From contig NZ_JACCCO010000001.1 of NCBI RefSeq assembly GCF_013409935.1, positions 372,001 to 436,000 of the forward strand: DNA of 64,000 nt. The letters run 5' to 3'. The notes below the pieces were generated by a model, which did not search any database, had not been told where the DNA came from, and was given only the letters and a program-made list of their open reading frames with translations. The stretch is from Streptosporangium sandarakinum. Lineage in GTDB: Bacteria; Actinomycetota; Actinomycetes; Streptosporangiales; Streptosporangiaceae. Both the position numbers and the translations under genes were made by a program. This document shows positions 1 through 9,800 of the stretch, piece after piece; position 1 is the stretch's first letter; each line of letters opens with the position of its first letter.

Positions 1-129
1 AGATCGCTCATGGGGCGTATTCAACCGGAATGATCACCGATCGGACCGCGGATCGGGATTTTCCCGCCGAAACGACCGGGTCGCCGGCCGGGCGCGGCGG
101 ACGGGTGCGGCGAACGGCACCCGGGCGGG

Positions 130-399
130 TCAGCGGACGGCCGCGGCGGGCCGGGCCGTCCCGGTGTTCCAGGCGCCCCAGACGCTCCAGGCGGAGCCGG
201 CGTCCCAGATCGTCCCGGCGCTCCAGGCCGGTTGGGCGTGCCAGGCGGTCCGCGGGCGGCCGGCCTCGGCGATCTCGGCGGCCTCGGCGACCACAGCCGC
301 GGCGGCCGCGGCCCGCGCGGTGAGGACCGCGACGACCGCCGCCAGCTCCTCGGCTGTCGGGTTGCCCCGCACGACGGTCAGGATCGGGTTCTCCTCCAC
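130..399 (-). CDS. accE: Acyl-CoA carboxylase epsilon subunit
   Basis: This 89-residue protein has the usual epsilon-subunit start, EENPILTVVRGNPTAEELA, followed by an alanine-rich helix and a variable tail with several AW pairs. In actinomycetes the epsilon subunit joins the beta subunit of acetyl- or propionyl-CoA carboxylase and helps assemble it with the biotinylated alpha subunit. The start is the GTG at 399, which has GGAGG just upstream; longer readings add no family sequence. No carboxyltransferase gene lies beside it on the visible side, since its upstream neighbour is a regulator. It is therefore an orphan here unless a partner sits left of the window. It may supply malonyl- or methylmalonyl-CoA to the cluster, which is inference. 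Confidence 0.8.
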   Translation of the reverse strand: MEENPILTVVRGNPTAEELAAVVAVLTARAAAAAAVVAEAAEIAEAGRPRTAWHAQPAWSAGTIWDAGSAWSVWGAWNTGTARPAAAVR

Positions 400-564
400 G
401 GCGCACCTCCGGCTACGAAGGTCCCACCCGGCGGCGGCGGCGCGCACCTCCGGGAATGCCCTCCCGGGCCCGGCGGGTTTCGGGGTCCGGACGGGCCCGG
501 GAGGGGTTCGGGGGGCCGCACGGACCGGGGCGGGACGCGCGGGTCTCCGGCGGGCGCCGTACGG

Positions 565-594
565 CGGTGCGTACGGCGGACGCCGTACGCACCG
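565..594 (-). terminator. Hairpin after the LAL regulator
   Basis: Arms 565-578 and 581-594 are perfectly complementary (CGGTGCGTACGGCG and its complement). The hairpin lies 10 nt beyond the stop codon of the regulator. No T-run follows, which is common for terminators in GC-rich actinomycetes. Confidence 0.55.
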
Positions 595-604
595 GAGCGG
601 GGTC

Positions 605-3388
605 TCAGACGACGAGCTGGTCGCCGAACTCCAGGACGAGCGGCAGGTCGGCGCGGCGGCTGATGTTGAGCTTGCGGTAGGTGCGGGTGAGGTGCTGCTC
701 GACCGTGCTGATCGTGATGTAGAGCTTGGCGGCGATCTCCCGGTTGGTGTAGCCGGCCGCGGCCAGGGCGGCGACCCGCCTCTCGGCGTCGCTCAGCATG
801 TCGATCATGTCCCCGGCGGGCACGGCCGGCGGCGCGCCGGGGTCGTCGGCCCGCGACAGCGTCCCGGCCAGCGGCTGGGCGTGGCACTCCACGGCCACGG
901 CCCGCGCCCGCCCGGCGATCGTCTTGGCGCGGCGGTGCTCGCCGAGCGCCTCATAGACCTCGACCAGGTCGAACAGCGCGCGGGCCAGCTCGTACCTGTC
1001 CCCCGCGGCCTGGAGGTACTCGGTCGCCTGGCGCAGCAGCGGGGGGCGGCGGCGCAGCTCGGAGACGGCGGCCAGCAGCCGGAGCGCGGCGCCCCGGCCC
1101 CGGGTGGCGCCGGGGCCGCACAGGTCGAGCTGGGCCTGGACGAGCTGCCGGGCCTCCTCGGCCTGGCCCATCCGCAGGCACGCCTCGGCGGCGTCGGCCC
1201 GCCAGGGGATCAGGCCGGGCGTGTCGAGGTTCCAGGCGGCCATCAGGTCGCCGCACTGCTGGAAGTCGCGCAGCGCCAGCGCGAAGTAGTCGGTGGCCAG
1301 GCTGTGGCGGCCCCGGGCGTGCAGGTAGTGCAGGCCGTAGCGGGTCTGGAACATCGCCTCGGGCACCGGCCGGTCCAGGTACTCGCGCACCGCGTCGTAC
1401 TTGCCCATCGCGGTGAGCGCGAGGATCAGGCTGCTCAGCGGCCCGCCGATGGCGACGCCCCAGCTGCTCACCGGGATGATGTCCAGGGCCAGGCGCGCGT
1501 GGTGCTCGGCGGCGGGCATGTCGCCCTGGCGGACGGCGATCTCGGCGCGGATCGCGGCGAGCCGGGCCTGGCGGCTCGGCGCCTGCCGGGACGACGCCTC
1601 GACGCTGAACAGGTCGCACCAGGGGGCCACCCGCTCGCAGCGGCCCGCGTAGGTGAGGGCCAGCAGCGAGTTCTCGACGGTGTCGAGCGTCATCTCGTCC
1701 AGGCGGGAGTCCTCCAGGATCCGCTCGACGGCGTCCATGTCCTCCTCCCGCGGGCCCCGGGTGAGGACCTCGGCGAGCGCGAGCGCCGACTCCAGCCGCC
1801 GGCTGACCGACACCGAGACCATGGTCGCCAGGCCCTGGTCGCCGGCGAGGTGCCGCAGCCGGTCGAGGAAGGGCGGGTGGGTGGCGCGCAGCCACAGACG
1901 GCTCACCACGAGCTCGGCGGCCGTCTCGGGGTCCGCCGCGGCGCCCGGCCGGTTGAGCTGTTCGAGCACGTCGCGCGCGTCGTCGAAACGGCCGTACCAC
2001 AGCAGCGCCCGGGCCAGCACGACGGCGTCGACGCCGCGCAGGCTGCCCCGGTTCATCGCCTCGGCCAGCTCGGCGAGGTGCCCGGTCGGCGCGGCCGGGT
2101 TGATCCGCCACTCGGCGCGCACCAGCATCGTCATGATCTTCGCGCGCTGGGTCTCGTCGGCGCACTCGCGCCAGGCCATGCGCAGGTAGTCGACCGCCGC
2201 CTCCACCCGCCCGGTGCGCAGGGCGCTCCTGGCGGCCTCCTCCAGGATCGGCACGACCCAGGGGGCCTCGACCCGGCCGGCCCGCAGCAGGTGCCCGGCG
2301 ATCACCGCCGGGGAGGAGCCCAGGTCGTAGCCCAGCTCCGCGGCCCGGCGGTGCAGGTCCGCCCGCTCCTGGGCGTCCGTTCCGGCGAGGACGGCCTCGC
2401 GGACGGCGTCGTGCCGGAACCTGCCGAGGGTGAGCAGCCCGGCGGCGCTGAGGGAGTGCAGCTCCCTGCCGACGTCGGGACCGGGCAGGCCGAGCAGCCG
2501 GTCGAGCGACTCCGGCTCGCCGAGGATCGCCAGACCCCGGGCGACCCGCATGGTCTGCTCGTGGCCGCGCTGCAGGCACGACAGCACGGCCTGGCCGTAG
2601 TGGTCGCCGGCGGTGACCCCGTCCGGAGGCTCGTCCGCGGCGGACCGGGTGAGCTGCCGGTAGTCGTCGGCCAGGGCGTTGGCCAGCAGGGGGTTGCCGC
2701 CGCTGAGGGCGTACCACTCGTCGGCGAGCCGGTCGGCGGTCTCCCGGCCCGCCTCCTCCTCGACGAGGGCGGCCACCCCGGCCCGTGACAGCCGGGTGAG
2801 CTGGATGCGGCGGCAGTGCGGCTGGCGGACCAGCTCGGTCTGGAAGAACCCGTCGGGCCAGCGGCCGTGGTCGGCGTGGCCGAACACCATCACGATCCGG
2901 GCGAGCCGTACCCGCCGCGCCAGGTACGCCAGGCAGAGCAGGGAGGCGCGGTCGGCGTGGTGCACGTCGTCGACGATGATCATGAGCGGGTACCGCTCCG
3001 ACAGCTCCAGCAGGACGGTGCACAGGACGTGAACGGTCTGGGCGTCGATCTGCCGGCCGCCGGTGTCCTCCGGCTCGGCCGCGAGCACGGCGCGCGCGCC
3101 CTCGTTCAGCAGCGCCAGCGCCCGGTCGCGCTCCTCGGGGACCAGCGGCGCGTCCTGGATGAGCTGGCCGAGCACACCCAGGGGCAGGTCCCGTTCCATG
3201 CGCGAGCCCGTCGCGGTGACGGCCAGCGCGCCCCGCTCGATGGCCTGCTCGGCGAACACGTGCAGCAGCGCGCTCTTGCCCGTCGCGACGGCGCCACCGA
3301 CCAGCGCCACCTTGCCCCTGCCCAGCACCGCACTGTCGAGGAGGGCCTGCAGGCAGGCCAGCTCCTCCTCCCGCTCGACCAGTTTCAT
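605..3388 (-). CDS. LuxR-family LAL transcriptional regulator
   Basis: This 927-residue protein has the layout of a large ATP-binding LuxR regulator. A P-loop (GGAVATGKS, about residues 31-39) and a Walker B segment (LMIIVDDVHHAD, about 135-146) form the N-terminal ATPase. A long helical TPR-like middle follows, and the last 65 residues hold a LuxR helix-turn-helix (TNREIAAKLYITISTVEQHL). Regulators of this type are usually pathway-specific activators in antibiotic clusters. ATG at 3388 is preceded by GAGGAGGG at good spacing. The gene lies 84 nt downstream of leuA on the same strand and probably shares its transcript. The target genes are unknown, but cluster control is the natural inference. 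Confidence 0.93.
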   Translation of the reverse strand: MKLVEREEELACLQALLDSAVLGRGKVALVGGAVATGKSALLHVFAEQAIERGALAVTATGSRMERDLPLGVLGQLIQDAPLVPEERDRALALLNEGARAVLAAEPEDTGGRQIDAQTVHVLCTVLLELSERYPLMIIVDDVHHADRASLLCLAYLARRVRLARIVMVFGHADHGRWPDGFFQTELVRQPHCRRIQLTRLSRAGVAALVEEEAGRETADRLADEWYALSGGNPLLANALADDYRQLTRSAADEPPDGVTAGDHYGQAVLSCLQRGHEQTMRVARGLAILGEPESLDRLLGLPGPDVGRELHSLSAAGLLTLGRFRHDAVREAVLAGTDAQERADLHRRAAELGYDLGSSPAVIAGHLLRAGRVEAPWVVPILEEAARSALRTGRVEAAVDYLRMAWRECADETQRAKIMTMLVRAEWRINPAAPTGHLAELAEAMNRGSLRGVDAVVLARALLWYGRFDDARDVLEQLNRPGAAADPETAAELVVSRLWLRATHPPFLDRLRHLAGDQGLATMVSVSVSRRLESALALAEVLTRGPREEDMDAVERILEDSRLDEMTLDTVENSLLALTYAGRCERVAPWCDLFSVEASSRQAPSRQARLAAIRAEIAVRQGDMPAAEHHARLALDIIPVSSWGVAIGGPLSSLILALTAMGKYDAVREYLDRPVPEAMFQTRYGLHYLHARGRHSLATDYFALALRDFQQCGDLMAAWNLDTPGLIPWRADAAEACLRMGQAEEARQLVQAQLDLCGPGATRGRGAALRLLAAVSELRRRPPLLRQATEYLQAAGDRYELARALFDLVEVYEALGEHRRAKTIAGRARAVAVECHAQPLAGTLSRADDPGAPPAVPAGDMIDMLSDAERRVAALAAAGYTNREIAAKLYITISTVEQHLTRTYRKLNISRRADLPLVLEFGDQLVV

Positions 3389-3472
3389 CGTCGTATCCCT
3401 CCTCGGCCCCGCCCTCGCCGGGGTTCTCCGTCTCGTCGCGCCGTCATCCGGCCGGTCATCACCCGCCGGTCG

Positions 3473-5470
3473 TCACCGTCCCGCCGTCGTCCGCGTGCTC
3501 CTCGCCCGCGTGCTTCTCGTCCGCGTGTTCCTCGTCCAGGTGAGCGCCCCCGGCTCCGCCGCGGCGCCCGTCGAGACACCCGCCGTGGGCACCGTTGTGG
3601 GGGCCGTCGTGGGAACCGTCTCCGCGGGGGCCGCCGGGGCCGCCGTGCGGCGCATCCGTTCCCGCCGCGATCTGGCGACGGCGGAGGCGGCGGCCGACAG
3701 CGCGGCGGCCCGCAGGTCCGGTCCGGTCCCGGCCCCCCAGAAGACCGTCCCGCCCACCTGGAGCTCGGCGTAGACCGCGACCTCGCGGAGCCCGTGAGGT
3801 CCGGGGAGCCCGTGGAGCCCGCTGCCGTCGGTGTCCTCGCGGGGTTCACCGGCCCGGCCGGCCCCGGGGAGCGGGTGCGCCTCCCGCCGGGCCGTACGGC
3901 CGTCGCCCGCCGGGCCCGTGTGCTGGACGGCGCGCACCCGCAGCCCCCGCCGGGCGAGCTCGGCGCGTACGGCCCGCACCGCGTCGGTCCGGTCCCGCCC
4001 GGCGTCGAAGCCGCCGCCGTCGACGTGCAGGACGACGGTCGCCGGGACACCTCCGGAAGCCGTGGCGGAGACGGCGGCGGTGGCGGCCTGGGTCGGGGCC
4101 ATGGCGGTGACCTCGGTGAAGGGATCGGGCGCCGCGCCGATGACGTACTCGCGCTCGAAGCACTCCCGCAGCCGGTCGGGGCCGATCTCCCCGCCCTCGG
4201 CGTCGGCCAGCGCCTGCACCGTCCGGGCGAACTCCACCCGCAGCGCGCGGGGCAGGTTCAGCCCGTGCCGGGCGCTCATGACGTAGGCCAGGCCGCCCTT
4301 GCCGGACTGGCTGTTGATGCGCACGATGGCCTCGTAGGTCCGTCCCACGTCCTGCGGGTCCAGCGGCAGGTACGGCAGGCGCCACGGCAGCCCGGCCGGC
4401 TCGGCGCCCACCTCGGCGGCCTCCCGTTCCAGGGCGTCGAAGCCCTTGTTGATGGCGTCCTGGTGGGAACCGGAGAACGCGGTGTAGACGAGGTCGCCAC
4501 CGTAGGGGTGGCGCGGGTGGACCGGGATCCCGGTGCACCCCTCGACCGTGCGCCGGACCCGGTCGAGGTCCCGGAAGTCGACACCGGGGTCGACGCCCTG
4601 GGTGAGCAGGTTCAGCCCGAGGGTGACCAGGCACACGTTGCCGGCCCGTTCCCCGTTGCCGAACAGGCAGCCCTCGATCCGCTGGGCCCCGGCCAGCACG
4701 GCCAGCTCGGCGGTGGCGACGCCGGTGCCGCGGTCGTTGTGCGGGTGGACCGACAGGCACAGGTGCTCGCGCCGCGACAGGTTGCGGTGCATCCACTCGA
4801 TCTGGTCGGCGAAGACGTTGGGGGTGGACCGCTCGACCGTGGTGGGGAAGTTCAGGATGATCTCCCGTCCCGGGCCGGGCTGCCACACGTCCATGACGGC
4901 CTCGCAGACCTCCAGCGAGAAGTCCGGCTCGGTGTCGGCGAAGTGCTCGGGAGAGTACTGGAAGCCCAGGTCGCAGTCGTCCAGGAACCGCTCGGCGTAC
5001 TTCGTCACCAGCCGGGTGCCCCGTACGGCGAGGTCCTTGCACTCGTCGCGGTCCATGCCGAACACCCGGCGGCGGAACCACGGCGACGTCGCGTGGTAGA
5101 GGTGTACGGTGGCCCGCCGCGCCCCCGCCAGGCTCTCCATGGTGCGTTCGATCAGCTCCTCGCGCGCCTGGACGAGCACCGAGACGCGGACGTCGTCGGG
5201 GATGAGGTCCTCCTCGACGAGCATCCGGACGAAGTCGTGGTCGTCGCGGCTGGCGGCGGGGAAGCCGACCTCGATCTCCTTGTAGCCCATGCGCACCAGC
5301 AGGTCGAACATCACCAGCTTGCGCGCCGGGGTCATGGGGGCGGCCAGCGCCTGGTTGCCGTCCCGGAGGTCGGTGGAGAGCCAGCGGGGCGCGGCGGTGA
5401 CGGTGGCGTCCGGCCACGTGCGATCGTTCAGGGGGACCTTGGGGAATGCGGTGTACCGTCCGGTATTCAC
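3473..5470 (-). CDS. leuA: 2-isopropylmalate synthase
   Basis: The enzyme condenses acetyl-CoA with 2-oxoisovalerate in leucine synthesis. The 665-residue protein shows the catalytic LRDGNQAL loop (about residues 35-42), the metal-binding HPHNDRG motif, the GNGERAGN loop and a C-terminal regulatory region. The pattern fits the actinobacterial type with N-terminal TAFPKVPL and DLRDGNQAL. The start is GTG at 5470. The last 60-70 residues are a low-complexity Thr/Arg/Ala tail absent from most homologues. Its place between a LAL regulator and a transthyretin-fold protein suggests a cluster copy, either feeding leucine or 2-oxoisocaproate or catalysing a related chain extension such as homo-amino-acid formation. 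Substrate change cannot be read from sequence alone. Confidence 0.92.
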   Translation of the reverse strand: MNTGRYTAFPKVPLNDRTWPDATVTAAPRWLSTDLRDGNQALAAPMTPARKLVMFDLLVRMGYKEIEVGFPAASRDDHDFVRMLVEEDLIPDDVRVSVLVQAREELIERTMESLAGARRATVHLYHATSPWFRRRVFGMDRDECKDLAVRGTRLVTKYAERFLDDCDLGFQYSPEHFADTEPDFSLEVCEAVMDVWQPGPGREIILNFPTTVERSTPNVFADQIEWMHRNLSRREHLCLSVHPHNDRGTGVATAELAVLAGAQRIEGCLFGNGERAGNVCLVTLGLNLLTQGVDPGVDFRDLDRVRRTVEGCTGIPVHPRHPYGGDLVYTAFSGSHQDAINKGFDALEREAAEVGAEPAGLPWRLPYLPLDPQDVGRTYEAIVRINSQSGKGGLAYVMSARHGLNLPRALRVEFARTVQALADAEGGEIGPDRLRECFEREYVIGAAPDPFTEVTAMAPTQAATAAVSATASGGVPATVVLHVDGGGFDAGRDRTDAVRAVRAELARRGLRVRAVQHTGPAGDGRTARREAHPLPGAGRAGEPREDTDGSGLHGLPGPHGLREVAVYAELQVGGTVFWGAGTGPDLRAAALSAAASAVARSRRERMRRTAAPAAPAETVPTTAPTTVPTAGVSTGAAAEPGALTWTRNTRTRSTRARSTRTTAGR

Positions 5471-5523
5471 TGTCGGAGCCCTTACCTACGTGAACCTGGT
5501 GTGCCTGGGGATGCTGACACCCG

Positions 5524-5862
5524 TCAGCCGAATGAGCCGAAATACGTCGAGTACGAGTACGGCGAGAGCTGAACCTGGATCTGGTAGGAGTCGGTCTCGT
5601 CGTGCATGCGGAAGAGAACGACTATCTCCGAATAGGCGGCGGTGAGCCCGAGGCCGACGAAGTACCGGTCGCTTTCGAGGATGAGGCGGTAAACGCCGCG
5701 TTCGAAACGGCGGCCCTTCCAGTCCTGGACGCGGCCCTCGTGGTCGGTTTCGGCTTTGGCGTCCGGATTCCAGTGGCCGCCGTCGGCGCACTCCAGCCGG
5801 ATCCTGACACTGGCGGCCGGTCGGCCGTAGACACCGTCCAGTGTCTGAATAGCAATACCCAT
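5524..5862 (-). CDS. Transthyretin/HIUase-fold protein with lost catalytic residues
   Basis: This 112-residue protein follows the 5-hydroxyisourate hydrolase pattern throughout: TLDGVYGRPA at the N-terminus, TDHEGR, F-x2-GVYRL, YF, and the C-terminal LSPYSYSTYFGS that matches family LSPYGYSTYRGS. The catalytic residues are mostly gone. The family histidine of HVLD is Gln6, the HYH pair near the end is Ser92-Tyr93-Gln94, and the arginine of YRGS is Phe108; only Arg44 is kept. It is therefore unlikely to hydrolyse hydroxyisourate. The gene is 53 nt upstream of leuA on the same strand and probably starts that operon. A new catalytic or binding role in the cluster is inference. Confidence 0.75.
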   Translation of the reverse strand: MGIAIQTLDGVYGRPAASVRIRLECADGGHWNPDAKAETDHEGRVQDWKGRRFERGVYRLILESDRYFVGLGLTAAYSEIVVLFRMHDETDSYQIQVQLSPYSYSTYFGSFG

Positions 5863-6277
5863 CTCACCGTCACCTGTCCAACGGGCCCGTCCACGGCGGC
5901 CCGGTTCGGCGCTTTCGCCTTGGCCGCCCAGGCGGCGCCGCTGCGAGCGTCGGCTTCGCCTGGGCTTCGTCCAAGCTTCGCGGACCGCGCTATCGGTTCG
6001 CCTTCGCCCGCTTATCGGCTCGTCATGCTCTCGTCACGTGTCAGCCGGCCGCCCGCCCCGGCTTCCGCCGGCGGACGGCCGGGCCGCGGCCGGCCGGCCG
6101 CCCCGCGGCACCGGTTCGCGCTCCGTCCCGGACGGTTCAGGAACCCCCGAAATCTGCTTTCACCTGCGGAGATGTCCGGAGCGAAGGGAAGCGATAGAGA
6201 CCCGATGGCGGGCCGTGTGAGCGTCATCGGTGTCAGGAACGGCGTCCGGCGACGCCGCCACGACCGCGGAGGTAAAG
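5863..6277. other. Divergent intergenic region
   Basis: This stretch separates the HIUase-like gene (leftward) from the small secreted peptide gene (rightward), so it must hold both promoters. I see no supported gene in it. The segment near 6160-6185 (TTTCACCTGCGGAGATGTCC) loosely resembles the dyad found upstream of other cluster genes, but one arm does not match. Confidence 0.4.
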
Positions 6278-6436
6278 ATGAGCGGCAAGATCAACAAGAC
6301 CGTCGTGCGACTGGGTGTCTCGATCGTCATCGCCCTCGCGGGCGTCACCGTCAGCGGCGCGACCGCGAACGCATCCTCCCCGGTTCCGCCGCCGCCCACC
6401 ACCCACCGCCCCATGTGCTGCAACCCCTGGGGATGA
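6278..6436 (+). CDS. Small secreted Pro/Cys-containing peptide
   Basis: This is a 52-residue peptide I do not recognise. Residues 1-32 form a clear Sec signal: Lys/Arg at 4, 7 and 11, a hydrophobic core at about 12-28, and an ANA cleavage site at 30-32. The remaining 20 residues are proline-rich and end with two adjacent cysteines and CCNPWG. GGAGG at 6268-6272, 5 nt before ATG 6278, fixes the start; an in-frame upstream ATG at 6230 lacks such a site. A strong terminator follows within 25 nt, so it is a monocistronic unit between the HIUase-like gene and the SARP. It could be a signalling or structural peptide; no modifying enzyme is adjacent. Confidence 0.6.
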   Translation: MSGKINKTVVRLGVSIVIALAGVTVSGATANASSPVPPPPTTHRPMCCNPWG

Positions 6437-6456
6437 CGGGAACACCACCGAACGCC

Positions 6457-6497
6457 GAAACGGCCGGGGACGCGAGTCCCCGGCCGTTTCGTGTTTT
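6457..6497 (+). terminator. Strong intrinsic terminator
   Basis: A perfect 15-bp stem (6457-6471 with 6476-6490) closes a GCGA loop and is followed by GTGTTTTT. It lies 20 nt beyond the stop of the small peptide gene. Confidence 0.9.
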
Positions 6498-6630
6498 TCA
6501 CCAGGTTGACAAGGGGAATCGCCCGCGAGCAAGCGGTGCGCCTGGCAACACCTCATTTCGCGTTGTACCATCCATTCACGAAACGGACAGAGCGTACGAT
6601 CGCGAACAAGGTGGCGTTAGAGTGCCGATC

Positions 6631-6700
6631 TTGGAACACACCGCACAGAACCCCTGGTGTTCCCGGGCCCTGCTTTACGTAAACTTCCTGTGACCAGGAA
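6631..6700. promoter_or_regulatory. Inverted repeats upstream of the SARP gene
   Basis: Three dyads lie in the 170 nt before the SARP start. GGAACAC and GTGTTCC form arms at 6631-6637 and 6655-6661. TTTACGTAAA at 6674-6683 is a perfect 10-bp palindrome. TTCCTG and CAGGAA flank TGAC at 6685-6700. They are plausible operators for autoregulation or an outside regulator. No clear -35/-10 pair was identified. Confidence 0.4.
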
Positions 6701-6802
6701 AGCCGGCTTCGGGGAGGTCCGTCACTTCCCGTACCCCGCACGGCTGCAAAGCGTAGAGGTCTCGCTGCGCCGGGGGGCGGAAGTTTCTTCAAGGAGATGC
6801 GC

Positions 6803-9800
6803 GTGGAGTTTCGCGTTCTAGGAACGCTCGAAGTCACCGCGGACGGGCAACGCGTGGATCTCGGTGGCATCCGGCAGCAGACCGTTCTGGCGGTCCTCCT
6901 CCTGGATGCCAACCGGACGGTGGCCACAGGCCGGCTCATGGAGGCCATCTACGGGGACGACCCGCCCGCCACGTCGCGGGCCCAGGTGCAGATCTGCATC
7001 TCGGCGCTGAGACGGCTCTTCGCCGCTCACGGCGGCGAAGAGGTGATCGTGACGAGGTCGCAGGGGTACGCGCTGCGGGCCGACGACGAGCAGATAGACG
7101 CGCGCCGCTTCGAGAACCTCGTGCTGCGGGCCCGCCGCGCCCGTGACGGCGGCGATCCCGAGGAGGCCGTCCGGCACTACCGCGAGGCGCTCGCGCTGTG
7201 GCGGGGAACGGCCCTGGAGGGCATCGACAGCCGGCTGGCGCAGTCGGTCGCGGCCCGCCTCGCCGAGCAGCGGATCACCTCCAACGAGGACTGCCTCCAG
7301 CTGGAGCTCGACCTCGGCCGCCACCACGAGCTGGTCGGCGAGCTCACCCGGCTCGTGGAGGAGTACCCGCTGCGCGAGCGGCTCCTCGGCCAGCTCATGA
7401 CGGCGCTGTACCGCTCGGGCCGGCAGGCCGAGGCGCTCCAGGTCTACCGCGACGCCCGGCGCACCATGATCGACGAGCTGGGCATCGAGCCCAACGAGCG
7501 GCTGCAGCAGCTCGAACACGCGATCCTCACCTCCGACGAGAGCCTCGACGCCCCCCAGGCGCCCGCGCCGGCCGGGGCCGCGCCGCAGGCCCCCGTCCCG
7601 GCGGTGCCGGGCATGCTCCCGGCCGGCATCGCCGACTTCATCGGCCGCGCCGAGCAGGTGGACGTCATCCGCAGGCGGCTGACCGTCGCCTCCGACGGCC
7701 CGGCGCGCTTCGCCGTACCGATCGTCGTGGTCACCGGCCGGGCGGGGATCGGCAAGACCAGCGTCGCGGTCCACGCCGCGCACAGCGTGATGGAGCACTT
7801 CCCCGACGGCCAGCTCTTCGCCAGCCTGCACAGCGGCGTGTCCCGCCCGGTCAGCCCGTTGCAGGTGCTCGAACGGTTCCTGCGCACCCTCGGCATACCC
7901 GGCACCGCCCTGCCCGACGGGCTGGACGAGCGGGCCGAGACGTACCGGACGCTGCTGGCCGACCGCAGGATGCTGATCGTGCTGGACGACGTGGGCAGCG
8001 AGAGCCAGGTCCTGCCGCTGCTGCCGGGCAACCCCGCCTCGGCCGTCATCATCACCAGCCGCAGCCGGCTCGCCGGGCTGGCCGGCGTCACCCACGTCGA
8101 TGTGGACCTCTTCAATCCGGCCCACTCGGTGGACCTGCTCTCCCACGTGGCCGGGACCGACCGCGTGCGGTCCGAGTCGGGCTCCGCCGCGGCGCTCGCC
8201 GAGCTGTGCGGGCACCTGCCGCTGGCGCTGCGCATCGCCGGCGCCCGCCTCGCCGCGCGCCCGCACTGGAGCGTCGAGCAGCTGGTGGGCCGGCTGCGCG
8301 ACGAGACCCGCAGGCTCGACGAGCTGATGCACGGAGAGATGGGCATCCGCGCCAGCCTCTCCCTGACCTACGACGGCATCAGCGAGGAGGCCCGCCGGCT
8401 GTTCCGGCGGCTGGCGATCCTCGACTCCCACGTCTTCTCCGGGTGGACCGGCGCGGCCCTGCTGAAGCAACCGCTCCTTGAGGCCCAGGACCTGCTGGAC
8501 GACCTGGCCGACGCCCAGCTCGTCGAGGTCGTCGGCACCGGGCGGGGCGTGCACACCCAGTACCGCTTCCACGACCTCGTCCGGGTGTTCGCCCGGGAAC
8601 GCCTCGCCGCCGAGGAGCCCGCCGCCGAGCGCGCCGCCGCGCTCAGCCGGGTGCTGAGCGGGCTGCTCATCCTCGTCGACGCGGCCCGATGCCGCGAGTT
8701 CGGGACCTGCCCGCAGGCCTTCGGGGAGACGGAGATCCCCCGGGTCCTGCCCGACGAACTGGTCCGTCAGCTCGTCACCGAGCCGATCGCGTGGTTCGAG
8801 CGCGAGCGCCCCCTCCTGGTGTACGGCATCCGCCAGGCGGCGCAGGCCGGTCTCGGGGAGCTGTGCTGGCGGCTCGCGACGACCGCCGCCACGTTCTTCG
8901 AGTCGAGGGTCTACCTCGACGACTGGCGCGAGACCCACGAGATCGCCCTGGAGGCCGCCCGCGGCACCGGGGACAAGCGCGGCCAGGCGGAGATCCTGTA
9001 CACCGCCGGCTCGCTGTCGTTCAACGAGCAGCGCTTCGGCGACGCGCGGCGCGAGTTCGAGGCGGCCGTCGAGCTCTTCCAGGCCGTCGGCGACGAGCGG
9101 CGGACCGCCCTGGCCGTCCGCAGCATCGCGACCATGGAACGTATGAACGGCCACTTCGAGGCGGCCGCGGAGGACTACGAGAAGGCACTGGGCATCTTCC
9201 GTTCCGTCGGCGACGACGTCGCCGCGGCGCAGACGCTGCACAGCCTCGCCCAGCTCCGCCTCGACTGCGACGACCCCGAGGGCGCGAAGGTGATGCTCGC
9301 CGAGGCCCTGACGCTCAGCAGGTCCGGGGGCGACCGCAGGGTGACCGCCCAGGTGCTGCACCGCATGGGCCTGGCCCACCTCCAGGCGCGCGAGTTCGGC
9401 CTGGCGGCGGGCGCCTTCGAGGAGGCGCTGACGGTGGTGCGGGAGATCGGCGACTCCACGGGCGAGGCGTTCAGCCTGCACGGCCTGGGCATCGCCCGGC
9501 TGCGTCAGGGACGCATCGCCGAGGCCGACGCCATGCTGCACCAGGCGCTGGAACCGGCCGGCAGCTCCCGCCACCGGCTCGCCGAGGCGCAGGTGCTCGC
9601 CGGGCTGGGTGAGCTGGCCCTGGTGTCCGGCGACCCGGACCAGGCCACCGTCCACCTGCGCAGGTCCGTCTCGCTGTTCCGCGGGATGCAGATCCCGCTC
9701 CAGGAGGCCGAGACCCTCGCCCTGCTGAGCGAGGCGCTGCGCGCCTCCGAGGCCGACGCAGAGGCCGACGAGGCGCGGACCAGGGCCCTCGAACTGACCG

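Noticed and set aside
164-2788. Long rightward reading frame opposite the LAL regulator
   Set aside because: It mirrors the regulator's codons, has no recognisable motif and arises from high GC content. The opposite strand has a P-loop and a LuxR helix-turn-helix.
6278-6436. Lasso peptide or lanthipeptide precursor
   Set aside because: It has an N-terminal Sec signal rather than a RiPP leader, and no cyclase, dehydratase or leader peptidase is adjacent.
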